Source: CAZATK01 sp964488085 (GTDB lineage: Bacteria; Patescibacteriota; Minisyncoccia; UBA6257; UBA11618). From it: 30,426 nucleotides of DNA. The notes below the pieces were generated by a model. The model saw only the letters and a list, made by a program, of their open reading frames with translations, was not told where the DNA came from and did no database searches. How positions within the stretch are numbered: the first letter of the stretch is position 1; each line of letters starts with the position of its first letter. The DNA is taken from the NCBI GenBank assembly GCA_964488085.1, contig CAZATK010000005.1, positions 1 to 30,426 on the forward strand, given 5' to 3'. Made by a program: the position numbers and the translations under genes. Of the stretch, positions 8,030-15,810 are shown piece after piece.

Positions 8030-8044
8030 GGAATTTTAGCTTTT

Positions 8045-8064
8045 ATTATATATTATATTATAAT
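8045..8064. promoter_or_regulatory. Divergent promoter block between response regulator and nitroreductase operon
   Basis: The 41-base gap (8030-8070) is almost pure A/T with overlapping -10 elements on both strands. On plus, TATAAT (8059-8064) is exactly 6 bases before ATG 8071, which places transcription at or within a base of the start codon (leaderless). On minus, TATAAT copies at 8062-8057, 8057-8052 and 8050-8045 face the regulator gene. The two directions must compete for the same DNA. Confidence 0.55.
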
Positions 8065-8070
8065 CAACCC

Positions 8071-9087
8071 ATGCACAATATTCAAACAAGAAGCATTGAT
8101 CATAAAAAGTTTTTTCTCCAAAAAGATCAATTGAGTCGGTTTGAATTTTTATTAAAATACGCCGTTTTAGCGCCTTCTAGTCACAACATTCAACCTTGGA
8201 TGTTTAAAATAAACTCTAATGCGGTTGAGATATTTTTAAATAAAAATCGATTATTAATTCATTCTGATGCGCAAAATAGACAAGCCATTATTTCCATTGG
8301 TTGTGCTGTTGCCAATCTTTGCTTAGCTGCCAAAGCGCATGGACTAACAACAATAATTAAATATACTCTAGAAAACAGCGAATCCCTGGTCACTATCAAT
8401 ATAAATGGTCATCCCAGCGAATTGTCTTCAGAAAATCTTCGTTTTTTAAATATCATAACGGAACGACAGAATAATCGTTCAAAATACACCAAAGAATCTC
8501 TTAATGAAAACTTTATCAAATCGGCTACCGATCAAAATGGCCGTCAAGCCAAAATCTCCTTTATAATAGAAGAGGGGGCACGGCAACGATTATCTTCGAT
8601 AATTTTAGAAGCGTTACGATCGGCTTTTTCAGACAAAAAATTCACATCAGAGCTGGCCATGTGGCTTAGGCCCTCTTTACCACAATACAAAGATGGTCTA
8701 GTTGGTTACAATCTTGGCATACCTTATCTCCTATCCTTTTTGTTTCCATGGATTGTTAGATATTTAAACACCGTTTCGATGCAAATAAAAACTCACGAGG
8801 ATCTTTTTAAGCATACACCCGCTTTCGGCGTGGTCACTACAAAAGACGACTCGGTCGCTAGTTGGCTAGAAGCTGGCGAATTGTATGAACGTATCGCTCT
8901 TATTGCTCAATCTATGGAATTAGCTACAGCTGTTTTAGCAGCGCCTATTGAGCGAGACAATTATTGTCTAACAATCCAACAATTACTTAACACTGATTGG
9001 CGACCTCAAGTTATATTTCGAGTTGGTCGTCCAACTGCCACCCTACCCCACTCGCCTCGTCTTTCTATTGAGGAAGTTTTAATATGA
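8071..9087 (+). CDS. Nitroreductase-family protein, Acg/Rv1355c type
   Basis: 338 residues. The A-P-S-S-H-N-I-Q-P-W segment at 34-43 is the FMN-site signature of the Acg-type nitroreductase group. D66...R70-Q-A-I-I-S-I-G-C-A-V-A-N-L at 66-83 is the second signature of this group (D..GREL.ISCGAAL.NL in mycobacterial members). In Rv1355c/MoeY-type proteins a nitroreductase domain is fused to a ThiF domain; here the two are separate, adjacent genes overlapping by ATGA. Probably an FMN or cofactor-sequestering oxidoreductase; the substrate is unknown. First gene of a four-gene operon, with no Shine-Dalgarno and a predicted leaderless start. Confidence 0.82.
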   Translation: MHNIQTRSIDHKKFFLQKDQLSRFEFLLKYAVLAPSSHNIQPWMFKINSNAVEIFLNKNRLLIHSDAQNRQAIISIGCAVANLCLAAKAHGLTTIIKYTLENSESLVTININGHPSELSSENLRFLNIITERQNNRSKYTKESLNENFIKSATDQNGRQAKISFIIEEGARQRLSSIILEALRSAFSDKKFTSELAMWLRPSLPQYKDGLVGYNLGIPYLLSFLFPWIVRYLNTVSMQIKTHEDLFKHTPAFGVVTTKDDSVASWLEAGELYERIALIAQSMELATAVLAAPIERDNYCLTIQQLLNTDWRPQVIFRVGRPTATLPHSPRLSIEEVLI

Positions 9088-10184
9088 ACTCCCAATTGTG
9101 GAAGCCCACCTTTCTAAACCCCTTTCAAATTAATAAAAAAGGATGGAATGTTATTGATCGTTTGGAAAACCAATTGGAGGAGCTGTTTTTATTGCGTCAT
9201 CCCCCCTATCGTTTTCAAAAAAATTTTGGCAAGGATTTCCAAAAATGGAAAAATGTTTTTCTTGGTAATAAAACAATCCATCAAATCGGAAAATGGGTTT
9301 ATTATCCTTGGCTTGATCAAACCATTCATTATCTAGATGAATCAGAACATCAGGAGATAAGAACCGGACGTAATCGTTTTTTAATTACCGACACAGAACA
9401 AAAAAAATTTTATCAAGCCAAAATTGGGATTTTGGGCTTGAGCGTGGGTAGTCATGCCGCATTAACCATTACCATGACCGGTGGCAGTAAATACTTAAAG
9501 TTAGCTGACCCTGATGTTATTTCTGGATCAAATCTCAATCGGATCCGCTCTCCTTTTTCAACAGTAGGATTAAATAAGGCAATATCAGTAGCGCGACAAA
9601 TTGTTGAAATTAATCCCTATAGCAAATTGACGTTATACACCCAGGGTCTCTTGGAGAAAAATATAGAAAAGTTTTTATTGAAACCAAAAATTGATATTTT
9701 AATTGAGGAGATGGACAACCTTTATTTAAAAATTAGAGTTCGAGAAATTGCCAGAAAACATGGCATTCCAGTAATTATGGCTGCCGACAATGGCGACAAT
9801 GCAGTTATTGATGTTGAGCGTTATGATTTAGACGCTCATTATCCAATACTACATGGACTTTTGGGTTCAATAATGGCTAATGATTTCAAAAAAATAAAAC
9901 CGCAAGCATTTCCTAAACTAATTGGCAAAGTAGCCGCTGGTAAATTTAGTACTTTACGAATGTTGCAATCGGTAATGGCCGTGGGAAAAGAAATTTATTC
10001 TTGGCCACAACTTGGCAATGCTGCTACTTTATGCGGATCAGTATTAACTTATTTGGCGCGTAAAATTATTCTGGGAGAGAAAATTAAATCCGGACGAACT
10101 AACTTAAATATTGATAATATTTTCAGTCATTTTCCCCCAAGTTACGAAAAAGAACGTCAATTATTATTAAAAAAAATATTATGA
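9084..10184 (+). CDS. E1-like (ThiF-fold) adenylyltransferase, Rv1355c/MoeY type
   Basis: 366 residues. After about 110 residues of N-terminal extension comes a Rossmann nucleotide site G-L-S-V-G-S at 118-123 (in place of GxGGxG), D142 for ribose, the S-N-L-N-R motif at 149-153, and I-E-E-M-D-N at 207-212. G-L-S-V-G, S-N-L-N-R and D-V-E-R-Y-D-L-D are how I remember the ThiF part of Rv1355c-type proteins. The whole protein has a single Cys, near residue 318, so the zinc-binding CxxC pairs and the usual catalytic Cys of MoeB/ThiF/UBA E1s are absent: it probably adenylates a carboxylate without forming a thioester. Overlaps both neighbours by ATGA, indicating tight co-translation. Target unknown. 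Confidence 0.85.
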   Translation: MNSQLWKPTFLNPFQINKKGWNVIDRLENQLEELFLLRHPPYRFQKNFGKDFQKWKNVFLGNKTIHQIGKWVYYPWLDQTIHYLDESEHQEIRTGRNRFLITDTEQKKFYQAKIGILGLSVGSHAALTITMTGGSKYLKLADPDVISGSNLNRIRSPFSTVGLNKAISVARQIVEINPYSKLTLYTQGLLEKNIEKFLLKPKIDILIEEMDNLYLKIRVREIARKHGIPVIMAADNGDNAVIDVERYDLDAHYPILHGLLGSIMANDFKKIKPQAFPKLIGKVAAGKFSTLRMLQSVMAVGKEIYSWPQLGNAATLCGSVLTYLARKIILGEKIKSGRTNLNIDNIFSHFPPSYEKERQLLLKKIL

Positions 10185-11751
10185 GTAGTCGGGGTAAAGG
10201 ACAACAGCTTGCTATTAATCTATTTAAGTTTTCCTACAAGAATGTTCCTGCCTATGGCCATTTTTTAAAAGACCATAAAATTAATAACAGTAGAGCCGCT
10301 ACTATTAGATGGGAAGATATTCCTCTGACCGATAAGGATAATTATTTACGAAAATATCAGTATCTCGATCTATTCCCCAATCGAAAAATTGCCTTATCAG
10401 GAACAATTTCCGCCACTTCCGGATCAACGGGTGAACCCTTTTATTTTCCTCGTTTGGAAAATCACGATCGCCTAAATGATGGTATTTTTGAATCTTTTTT
10501 AAGAGATCAATTTGAAATTAAGAAGAAAAAAACCTTAGTCATCATCGGCTTTGGCATGGGAATTTGGATTGGGGGCATTTTAAGTTACCAAACCTTTCAT
10601 ANNNNNNNNNNNNNNNNNNNNNNNNNNNNNNNNNNNNNNNNNNNNNNNNNNNNNNNNNNNNNNNNNNNNNNNNNNNNNNNNNNNNNNNNNNNNNNNNNNN
10701 NGGCTTTGGCATGGGAATTTGGATTGGGGGCATTTTAAGTTACCAAACCTTTCATAAGTTAAGTCGTAAATATCAAATAATGGTTGCGCCAGTTGGTGTT
10801 AATAAAGAACTAATTCTAGAAACTATTAAAAAAATGGGGGGTTATTTTGACCAAATCATTCTTTGTGGTTATCCATATTTAATTAAAGACTTGGCTGACA
10901 CAGCATGGCAATATGGCGTTAATTTACGTCAGTATCACATACGAGTAATTACAGCGGCCGAGGGGCACTCCGAAAAATTTCGTGATTATTTAGGGAAAAA
11001 AATTGGACTGAGAAATGTTGTTAATGATACGATTAATATATATGGCTCCGTAGAGTTGGGAACAATGGCTCATGAAACCGTGCTAACTAATACTATTCGT
11101 CGTATTGCTATAAAAAAGAGAAATCTTTTTCAAGATCTCTTTCCTGAAGCAAATACTTTGCCTACTTTAGGACAATATGATCCAAAATTAGTTTGGTTTG
11201 AACAAATTAACAAAGAAGTAATAGCAACTGGATATGGGTCTTTGATTCCACTAATAAGATATCGCTTTTCAGATCTGGGAGGCGTTATTACTTTTCAGGA
11301 CATGATTAGCCGACTCAAGGCTCACAACGTAAATGTCAACTCAGTAAAAATCAAAAAGTTACCTTTTGTTTATGTTTATGGAAGATCGGACGATGCAGTC
11401 ATATTACACGGAGCTAACATTTATCCCGCAGAAATTAAGACGGCTCTTGAAAATAAAACAACTGGTCAATGGTTAACTGGAAAGTTTACGCTCGTCAAAA
11501 AAGAGAATCGTAATTTGAGTTCATATTTGGAAATTAATCTCGAACTAAAATCATCAATTAGTTCTAACCCCAAAATTGCCCAACTAGCTATTCAGTGTAT
11601 AATTAATCATTTACGAAAAACTAATTCCGAATTTAACAATGAATATTCTAGTGCACCAGAAAAAATTACTCCCAGCGTTGTTTTGTGGCCCTACCAAAGC
11701 CCAAACTATTTTGCTAGCAACGGCAAGCAAAAATGGATTAAAAAACAATAA
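10181..11751 (+). CDS. PaaK/CapK-type AMP-forming ligase (interrupted by artefactual gap)
   Basis: Deleting the Ns and one 55-base copy leaves one reading frame of 471 residues. Adenylate-forming motifs: T-S-G-S-T-G-E-P at 79-86 (P-loop), Y-G-S-V-E at 236-240, R-Y-R-F-S-D-L-G-G at 308-316 (ATP ribose Asp), Y-G-R-S-D at 348-352, then G-A-N-I-Y-P, and a C-terminal N-G-K-Q-K-W resembling the catalytic-Lys motif. This is the phenylacetate-CoA ligase/CapK group, which activates a carboxylic acid as acyl-AMP and transfers it to CoA or another acceptor. Overlaps the ThiF gene by ATGA and the kinase gene by one base (TAATG). The substrate is unknown; the context suggests a tailored small molecule. 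The apparent breaks at the Ns are not real. Confidence 0.85.
10547..10756. other. Scaffold gap: 100 Ns between identical 55-base ends
   Basis: 10547-10601 and 10702-10756 are identical base for base, and 10602-10701 is exactly 100 N. Collapsing to one copy joins codon 122 to the following codons in frame. This is what an assembler leaves when two contigs overlapping by 55 bases are scaffolded without being merged, not a biological direct repeat. Confidence 0.95.
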
Positions 11752-13346
11752 TGCCTATTAAATTTATTTTTAACTTTGATCTTATCGGCATTGCGTTTAC
11801 AGCGGTCACTAGTATTATTCTAGGATTTAGTATTCTGATTAGAAATCGCCATAATAAGACGCATCTATTTTTCTTTTTATTTTCCCTAGTCAACGGCCTT
11901 TGGGTAATTATTAACTACATCAGTTACCAAATTACTGATCCACTTTATGCTTTATGGACGATACGGCTTGTGCTGACTACCGCCGTCTGGCATTCCGCCT
12001 TGTTTTTTCTTTTCGTTTATAATTTCCCTGAATTCACGTTAAAACTTAAAAGAGACTATTTTTTTGCGTTCTTAGCGCTTATTACCCTAATTTCCATTTT
12101 TGTTTTATCACCATTAGTCTTCCCCGAAGTAAAAATCGTTGAAGGACTCGTCCCTCAACCAGTGGTTGCTCCAGGCATTTTAATTTTTGGTTTAACGACT
12201 CTAACCCTAGTCACCCTAGGCATAGCTCAGCTCGTAAAAAAAATCAAACAAGCCAACGATAAAGAACGATTAGCTTTAGAAATGATCTTGATTGGATTTT
12301 TGATAACATTTTTTTCGATTATAGTCTTGAACTTTCTTCTGCCAGCATTGTTTTCAGAAACAATTTTTATAAGCTTAAGCGGCATTGTCACTTTACCTTT
12401 CATTATTATGACGGCATATGCGTTCATGAAATATGAATTTCTTGATGTTAAAATCATTTCTACAGAAATATTAGTCACCTTGCTCACTACCAGCATTTTA
12501 CTGGAACTAGCGTTGTCAAAAAGTTTAGGAGAGATTATTTTACGAGGATTTGTCTTCGTTATTCTTCTTGTATTTAGCGTACTACTGATTCGTAGCGTTC
12601 ATAGTGAAGTGAAACAACGAAAAGAATTAGGTGTGGCTAATGATAAATTAAAAACACTCGATCAGCTGAAGTCACAATTCTTGTCTTTTGCTTCGCACCA
12701 GTTACGAGAACCATTGTCTGCTATTCGTATTTTATCTAAATTATTAATCCAAGATTTTTATGGCGCAGTGCCAACCCCTGTCAAAGAAAAAATTGTGCAA
12801 ATCGAACGAACAGCGGAAGGTCTTATTCGTCTTAGTGACGATTTTTTAAATTTAAGAAGAATCGAGGAAGGACGAATGGAATATCAGTTTACTAAAGTAG
12901 AGTTAGTAATTCTTTTAAAGAGCATTATTTCTGGATTTGAACCATTAATTTTGGGAAGGCGATTGACTATCGACTTACAAACGATTCCGGAAAAATTAAC
13001 TATTTGGGCTGATGAAGAAAAGTTTGGTCAGGTCATTACCAATCTTATTGATAATGCCGTCAAATATACTAAAGAAGGTGAGATCAAAATTAACGTTACA
13101 GAAAACAAAGAAGACAAAACCGCAACGATTAGCATTCATGACTCTGGCATCGGCATTAATCCCGAAACTATTTCTACTTTATTTGAACAATTTAAGCGAG
13201 ATAAAAACGTCCGAACCATTAAAGGAACAGGTTTGGGCTTGTATATCGCCAAACAAATCGTTTCCGATCATAAAGGAAGAATTTGGGTAGAATCCGAAGG
13301 CGAGGGAAAGGGATCGACTTTTTTCGTAACAATCCCTACCTCGTAA
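11751..13346 (+). CDS. 7TM-sensor histidine kinase
   Basis: 531 residues. Residues 1-280 hold about eight hydrophobic helices, matching the 7TM N-terminal region of histidine kinases, plus extra helices near 235-282. HisKA follows with the phospho-acceptor H316 in F-A-S-H-Q-L-R-E-P-L. The ATPase domain shows the N-box N-L-I-D-N-A-V-K-Y-T at 431-440, D-S-G-I-G at 464-468 and G-T-G-L-G-L at 492-497; all boxes are intact. Last gene of the nitroreductase-ThiF-ligase operon, starting within the previous stop codon. The likely partner is the divergent receiver-only protein at 7637-8029. It probably senses a membrane or lipid-soluble signal, perhaps the operon's own product. Its 3' end overlaps the convergent pilin gene by 11 bases with no terminator between. 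Confidence 0.93.
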   Translation: MPIKFIFNFDLIGIAFTAVTSIILGFSILIRNRHNKTHLFFFLFSLVNGLWVIINYISYQITDPLYALWTIRLVLTTAVWHSALFFLFVYNFPEFTLKLKRDYFFAFLALITLISIFVLSPLVFPEVKIVEGLVPQPVVAPGILIFGLTTLTLVTLGIAQLVKKIKQANDKERLALEMILIGFLITFFSIIVLNFLLPALFSETIFISLSGIVTLPFIIMTAYAFMKYEFLDVKIISTEILVTLLTTSILLELALSKSLGEIILRGFVFVILLVFSVLLIRSVHSEVKQRKELGVANDKLKTLDQLKSQFLSFASHQLREPLSAIRILSKLLIQDFYGAVPTPVKEKIVQIERTAEGLIRLSDDFLNLRRIEEGRMEYQFTKVELVILLKSIISGFEPLILGRRLTIDLQTIPEKLTIWADEEKFGQVITNLIDNAVKYTKEGEIKINVTENKEDKTATISIHDSGIGINPETISTLFEQFKRDKNVRTIKGTGLGLYIAKQIVSDHKGRIWVESEGEGKGSTFFVTIPTS

Positions 13347-13788
13347 CCGAGATTATCTGATTAAGCTCTGCCCCCGGAGCTGAAATAGTAATTTGAGTAG
13401 TAGAACTATTTTTAACGATATTAAAACCGGTGTCATAGTCAGTATTCGAGCTATAATGAGATTCAGGTAATTTAGGATCAAACGGTAGCGTAAACAGATA
13501 AATAGGAACTATACAGGGAGCAATATCAAAATTACCTACTCCTATAGCCATTTTTTTAGCAGAAATCGGCACATCACCGGCCGCACAAGAAAACGTACCT
13601 CGATTATCAGCAATATTTTGACGAACGGCATTTAGGATCGAATTAATGGAAAGTATACGTTGATCATTACGTGATTGAGCTAGCTGTTTGTCCGGACGCA
13701 AGGCGATGACCCCAATTCCCCCAACAATAGCAACCAATCCTATAATTAATATTAGTTCAAATATAGTGAAACCACGATTTTGATTCAT
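13336..13788 (-). CDS. Type IV prepilin-like protein
   Basis: 150 residues. Short basic leader, then the prepilin peptidase site G|F-T-I-F-E with Glu at +5, followed by a hydrophobic helix to about residue 30 and a small globular domain with two Cys. The longer upstream reading frame overlaps the PilX-like gene; I chose the ATG at 13788 because it gives a canonical leader, lies 7 bases after the upstream stop and has AGGA before it. Last gene of the pilus operon. It could be a major or minor pilin; its small size favours a structural pilin or minor pseudopilin. Convergent with and overlapping the kinase gene. Confidence 0.88.
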   Translation of the reverse strand: MNQNRGFTIFELILIIGLVAIVGGIGVIALRPDKQLAQSRNDQRILSINSILNAVRQNIADNRGTFSCAAGDVPISAKKMAIGVGNFDIAPCIVPIYLFTLPFDPKLPESHYSSNTDYDTGFNIVKNSSTTQITISAPGAELNQIISVTR

Positions 13789-13795
13789 AGTCCTA

Positions 13796-15211
13796 TTATT
13801 GTAACTCGTCCCATGAGATTTGTATGTATTGATCGGAAGAAAGTGGGAAGCTTGGAGGCGGTGCATAAAGAAGATTGCTATCGTAAGTGTAAATACGCGA
13901 TTGATAGCCATTAGTACTAGAGTAAGCAAAGCCCGGACGTTGATTTGAACCCAACATACCATAAAAGATTAGTTCGGCTCGAACACGATTAGCGCCACAG
14001 TTACTACCATAACTATAGCGTCCAACGCGACCATTTTGAGCCATTAGCGCTCCGTCAATCCGCAAAATATCATTACTAAATAAACCTACGTTTATATTGT
14101 TCTGCGCTATTAGCGCAATCGTGTCCAGTCCATTGTAATTAGTGTAACGAAGGTCATTATTAACAGTAATGCTAGTAGTGTCGGTAGAATTAAATGGTAA
14201 ACGACCGCTAACAATAGTCAATCTAGCAGTATTAATTTGCCCGCGAACCCAGACATGATCCTCAAGAAATATCAATCCATTGTTTGGAAATGGATAATTA
14301 CCAATCAATATTTCCGACTGGATGCTCCAAGTACCCCATCCGCTTTGACTTGAGCTGGAGCAATTACTTGGTGGTGCCACAAGTTGCGTTACACGATAAA
14401 TATTGAAAGTGTCATCTGTCTTCAATTCAACATCATAGCCAAAAGCGCTAGAAGACGAAGCATAAAATCCATTTGTCTGGGCATTAGTTCTAATTTGAGC
14501 CAATGTTTGAGTAATGCCTGTAAAATCAACTGCCGGTATTGGAAATTGTCTTCCCGTCATAAATACATCTGGACGACTAGGCACCGTCGCAGGAGGTAAT
14601 GGGTCAACAGGATTTTTATGTGTATGAATTCCAAATTCATTAGCGCCGCTATGATCTGGATCATTATATGTTAGTTGAGCGCTTGTGATTAAGTTATGAG
14701 CCAAACCATCAAAACGAATACCAAAATTTGAATGAATCACACCAAACACTTCCGCGCTAGCTCCAAAGTTTACATCGCTATTAAGTACCCACGCATATTT
14801 CGCAAAAGAAGGAATACCCATTTTTACCTGAATTATTTTTTTAATCGAAGAATCAGCCATCACGGTACCGGTACTTTTAATTGTAACAATGGTCGAGCTA
14901 ATTGGGGGGGGTATAATTTCCAGTGAAAATTTTCCGATTAAAACTCCGTTTTTATCATAATAATTATGAACATAGGGACCGGGACCGCCAGTGCCATCTT
15001 GGTAATCTGTCTGATTGTGGGCCAAATGCCAACGATAATATTCGATTCCCGCTTCGGCAACAGAAAAGGCGGTGATTTTATTGAGACTACGAACAGAAAT
15101 ATTGAAAATAGAATTCACTAACATAATAAAACCCGTAAGCACAATAACGCTGGTAGCAGAAAAAATTAGTAATTGTAGAGATAGCATTCCCTGTTGATAA
15201 TATTTTTTCAT
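13796..15211 (-). CDS. PilX-like pilus-assembly/minor pilin protein
   Basis: 471 residues. N-terminal M-K-K-Y-Y-Q-Q-G-M followed by a hydrophobic helix at about 10-33 and then A-F-S-V-A-E-A-G-I-E-Y-Y-R at about 48-60. That last segment is the typical PilX/CPR pattern (AEAGIE), which lacks a Glu at +5 after the leader. The rest is a long beta-rich extracellular part with repeated Asn/Ser/Thr segments. Probably a minor pilin that helps initiate or decorate the pilus. Begins one base after the upstream stop (TAA-T-ATG), so its translation depends on the previous gene. The long passenger domain could be an adhesin; I do not recognise it further. Confidence 0.78.
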   Translation of the reverse strand: MKKYYQQGMLSLQLLIFSATSVIVLTGFIMLVNSIFNISVRSLNKITAFSVAEAGIEYYRWHLAHNQTDYQDGTGGPGPYVHNYYDKNGVLIGKFSLEIIPPPISSTIVTIKSTGTVMADSSIKKIIQVKMGIPSFAKYAWVLNSDVNFGASAEVFGVIHSNFGIRFDGLAHNLITSAQLTYNDPDHSGANEFGIHTHKNPVDPLPPATVPSRPDVFMTGRQFPIPAVDFTGITQTLAQIRTNAQTNGFYASSSSAFGYDVELKTDDTFNIYRVTQLVAPPSNCSSSSQSGWGTWSIQSEILIGNYPFPNNGLIFLEDHVWVRGQINTARLTIVSGRLPFNSTDTTSITVNNDLRYTNYNGLDTIALIAQNNINVGLFSNDILRIDGALMAQNGRVGRYSYGSNCGANRVRAELIFYGMLGSNQRPGFAYSSTNGYQSRIYTYDSNLLYAPPPSFPLSSDQYIQISWDELQ

Positions 15212-15212
15212 A

Positions 15213-15809
15213 TTAGTCAGATTTTAAATTACGAGGCGTGATAAAGGCTGAAAAGTTAATGGGCAATGGAGTGGTAGTGGTACTATTATCCACAGTAAAA
15301 GAAGCTCGAATCGCTCGAATTTTTAATAAATCAATAGGGAAAGTCAATGATGTTTGGGCTCCAGTGTAATTCTTATCAAAGTACTCAAAGTAACTTTGAT
15401 TAACCAAAATATTAGGCGCTATAGTAATTATAATTTCACTAGAAGTGGCGTAGACCAGTGGATTACCAGAAGGAGCAATACTGCCACGCTCTAGCGTACT
15501 AGTAGCAAGTAAATAACGAATCCTCTCCATCAAACCGTCCTGATTACTATCGCTATAAAAAGTTAAAGAACTAGAGCTGGCTGATTCAATAGGATAACTA
15601 CCAACACTCGATGGGGCCATAGAACGAAGATCAGTAAGCATGTATTGAAAAAGAAAGTCTGTATTTTGTTGTGGAGAACTGCTTTCAATAGTTAATTTTT
15701 TTAAATTGGAAAAGATATTTATCAATTGACCGAACATTAAAATAATAATAGTGTAGAGTCCGATAGCCACAAGAATTTCCAAAAGAGTCATGCCTTTTTG
15801 ATTTTTCAT
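15213..15809 (-). CDS. Type IV minor prepilin (PilW/GspJ-like)
   Basis: 198 residues. Leader M-K-N-Q-K-G, cleavage before M-T-L-L-E with Glu at +5, hydrophobic helix to about residue 30, then a globular domain with a Y-S-D-S-N-Q-D-G-L segment near the middle, common in GspJ/PilW-like minor pilins. Follows the large prepilin with the TAA-T-ATG junction and is followed by the PilX-like gene with the same junction. Minor pilins of this type form the tip complex that primes assembly. The exact pilin class is by position and size. Confidence 0.85.
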   Translation of the reverse strand: MKNQKGMTLLEILVAIGLYTIIILMFGQLINIFSNLKKLTIESSSPQQNTDFLFQYMLTDLRSMAPSSVGSYPIESASSSSLTFYSDSNQDGLMERIRYLLATSTLERGSIAPSGNPLVYATSSEIIITIAPNILVNQSYFEYFDKNYTGAQTSLTFPIDLLKIRAIRASFTVDNSTTTTPLPINFSAFITPRNLKSD

Positions 15810-15810
15810 A

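Noticed and set aside
9084..10184. Bacterial ubiquitin-like conjugation or CBASS-type E1 system
   Set aside because: No ubiquitin-like protein, E2 or JAB peptidase nearby, and the E1-like protein lacks a catalytic cysteine.
10547..10756. 55-base direct repeat that might be an attachment site or insertion duplication
   Set aside because: The same 55-base/100-N geometry recurs at 18668-18877 and collapse restores the reading frame, so it is an assembly artefact.
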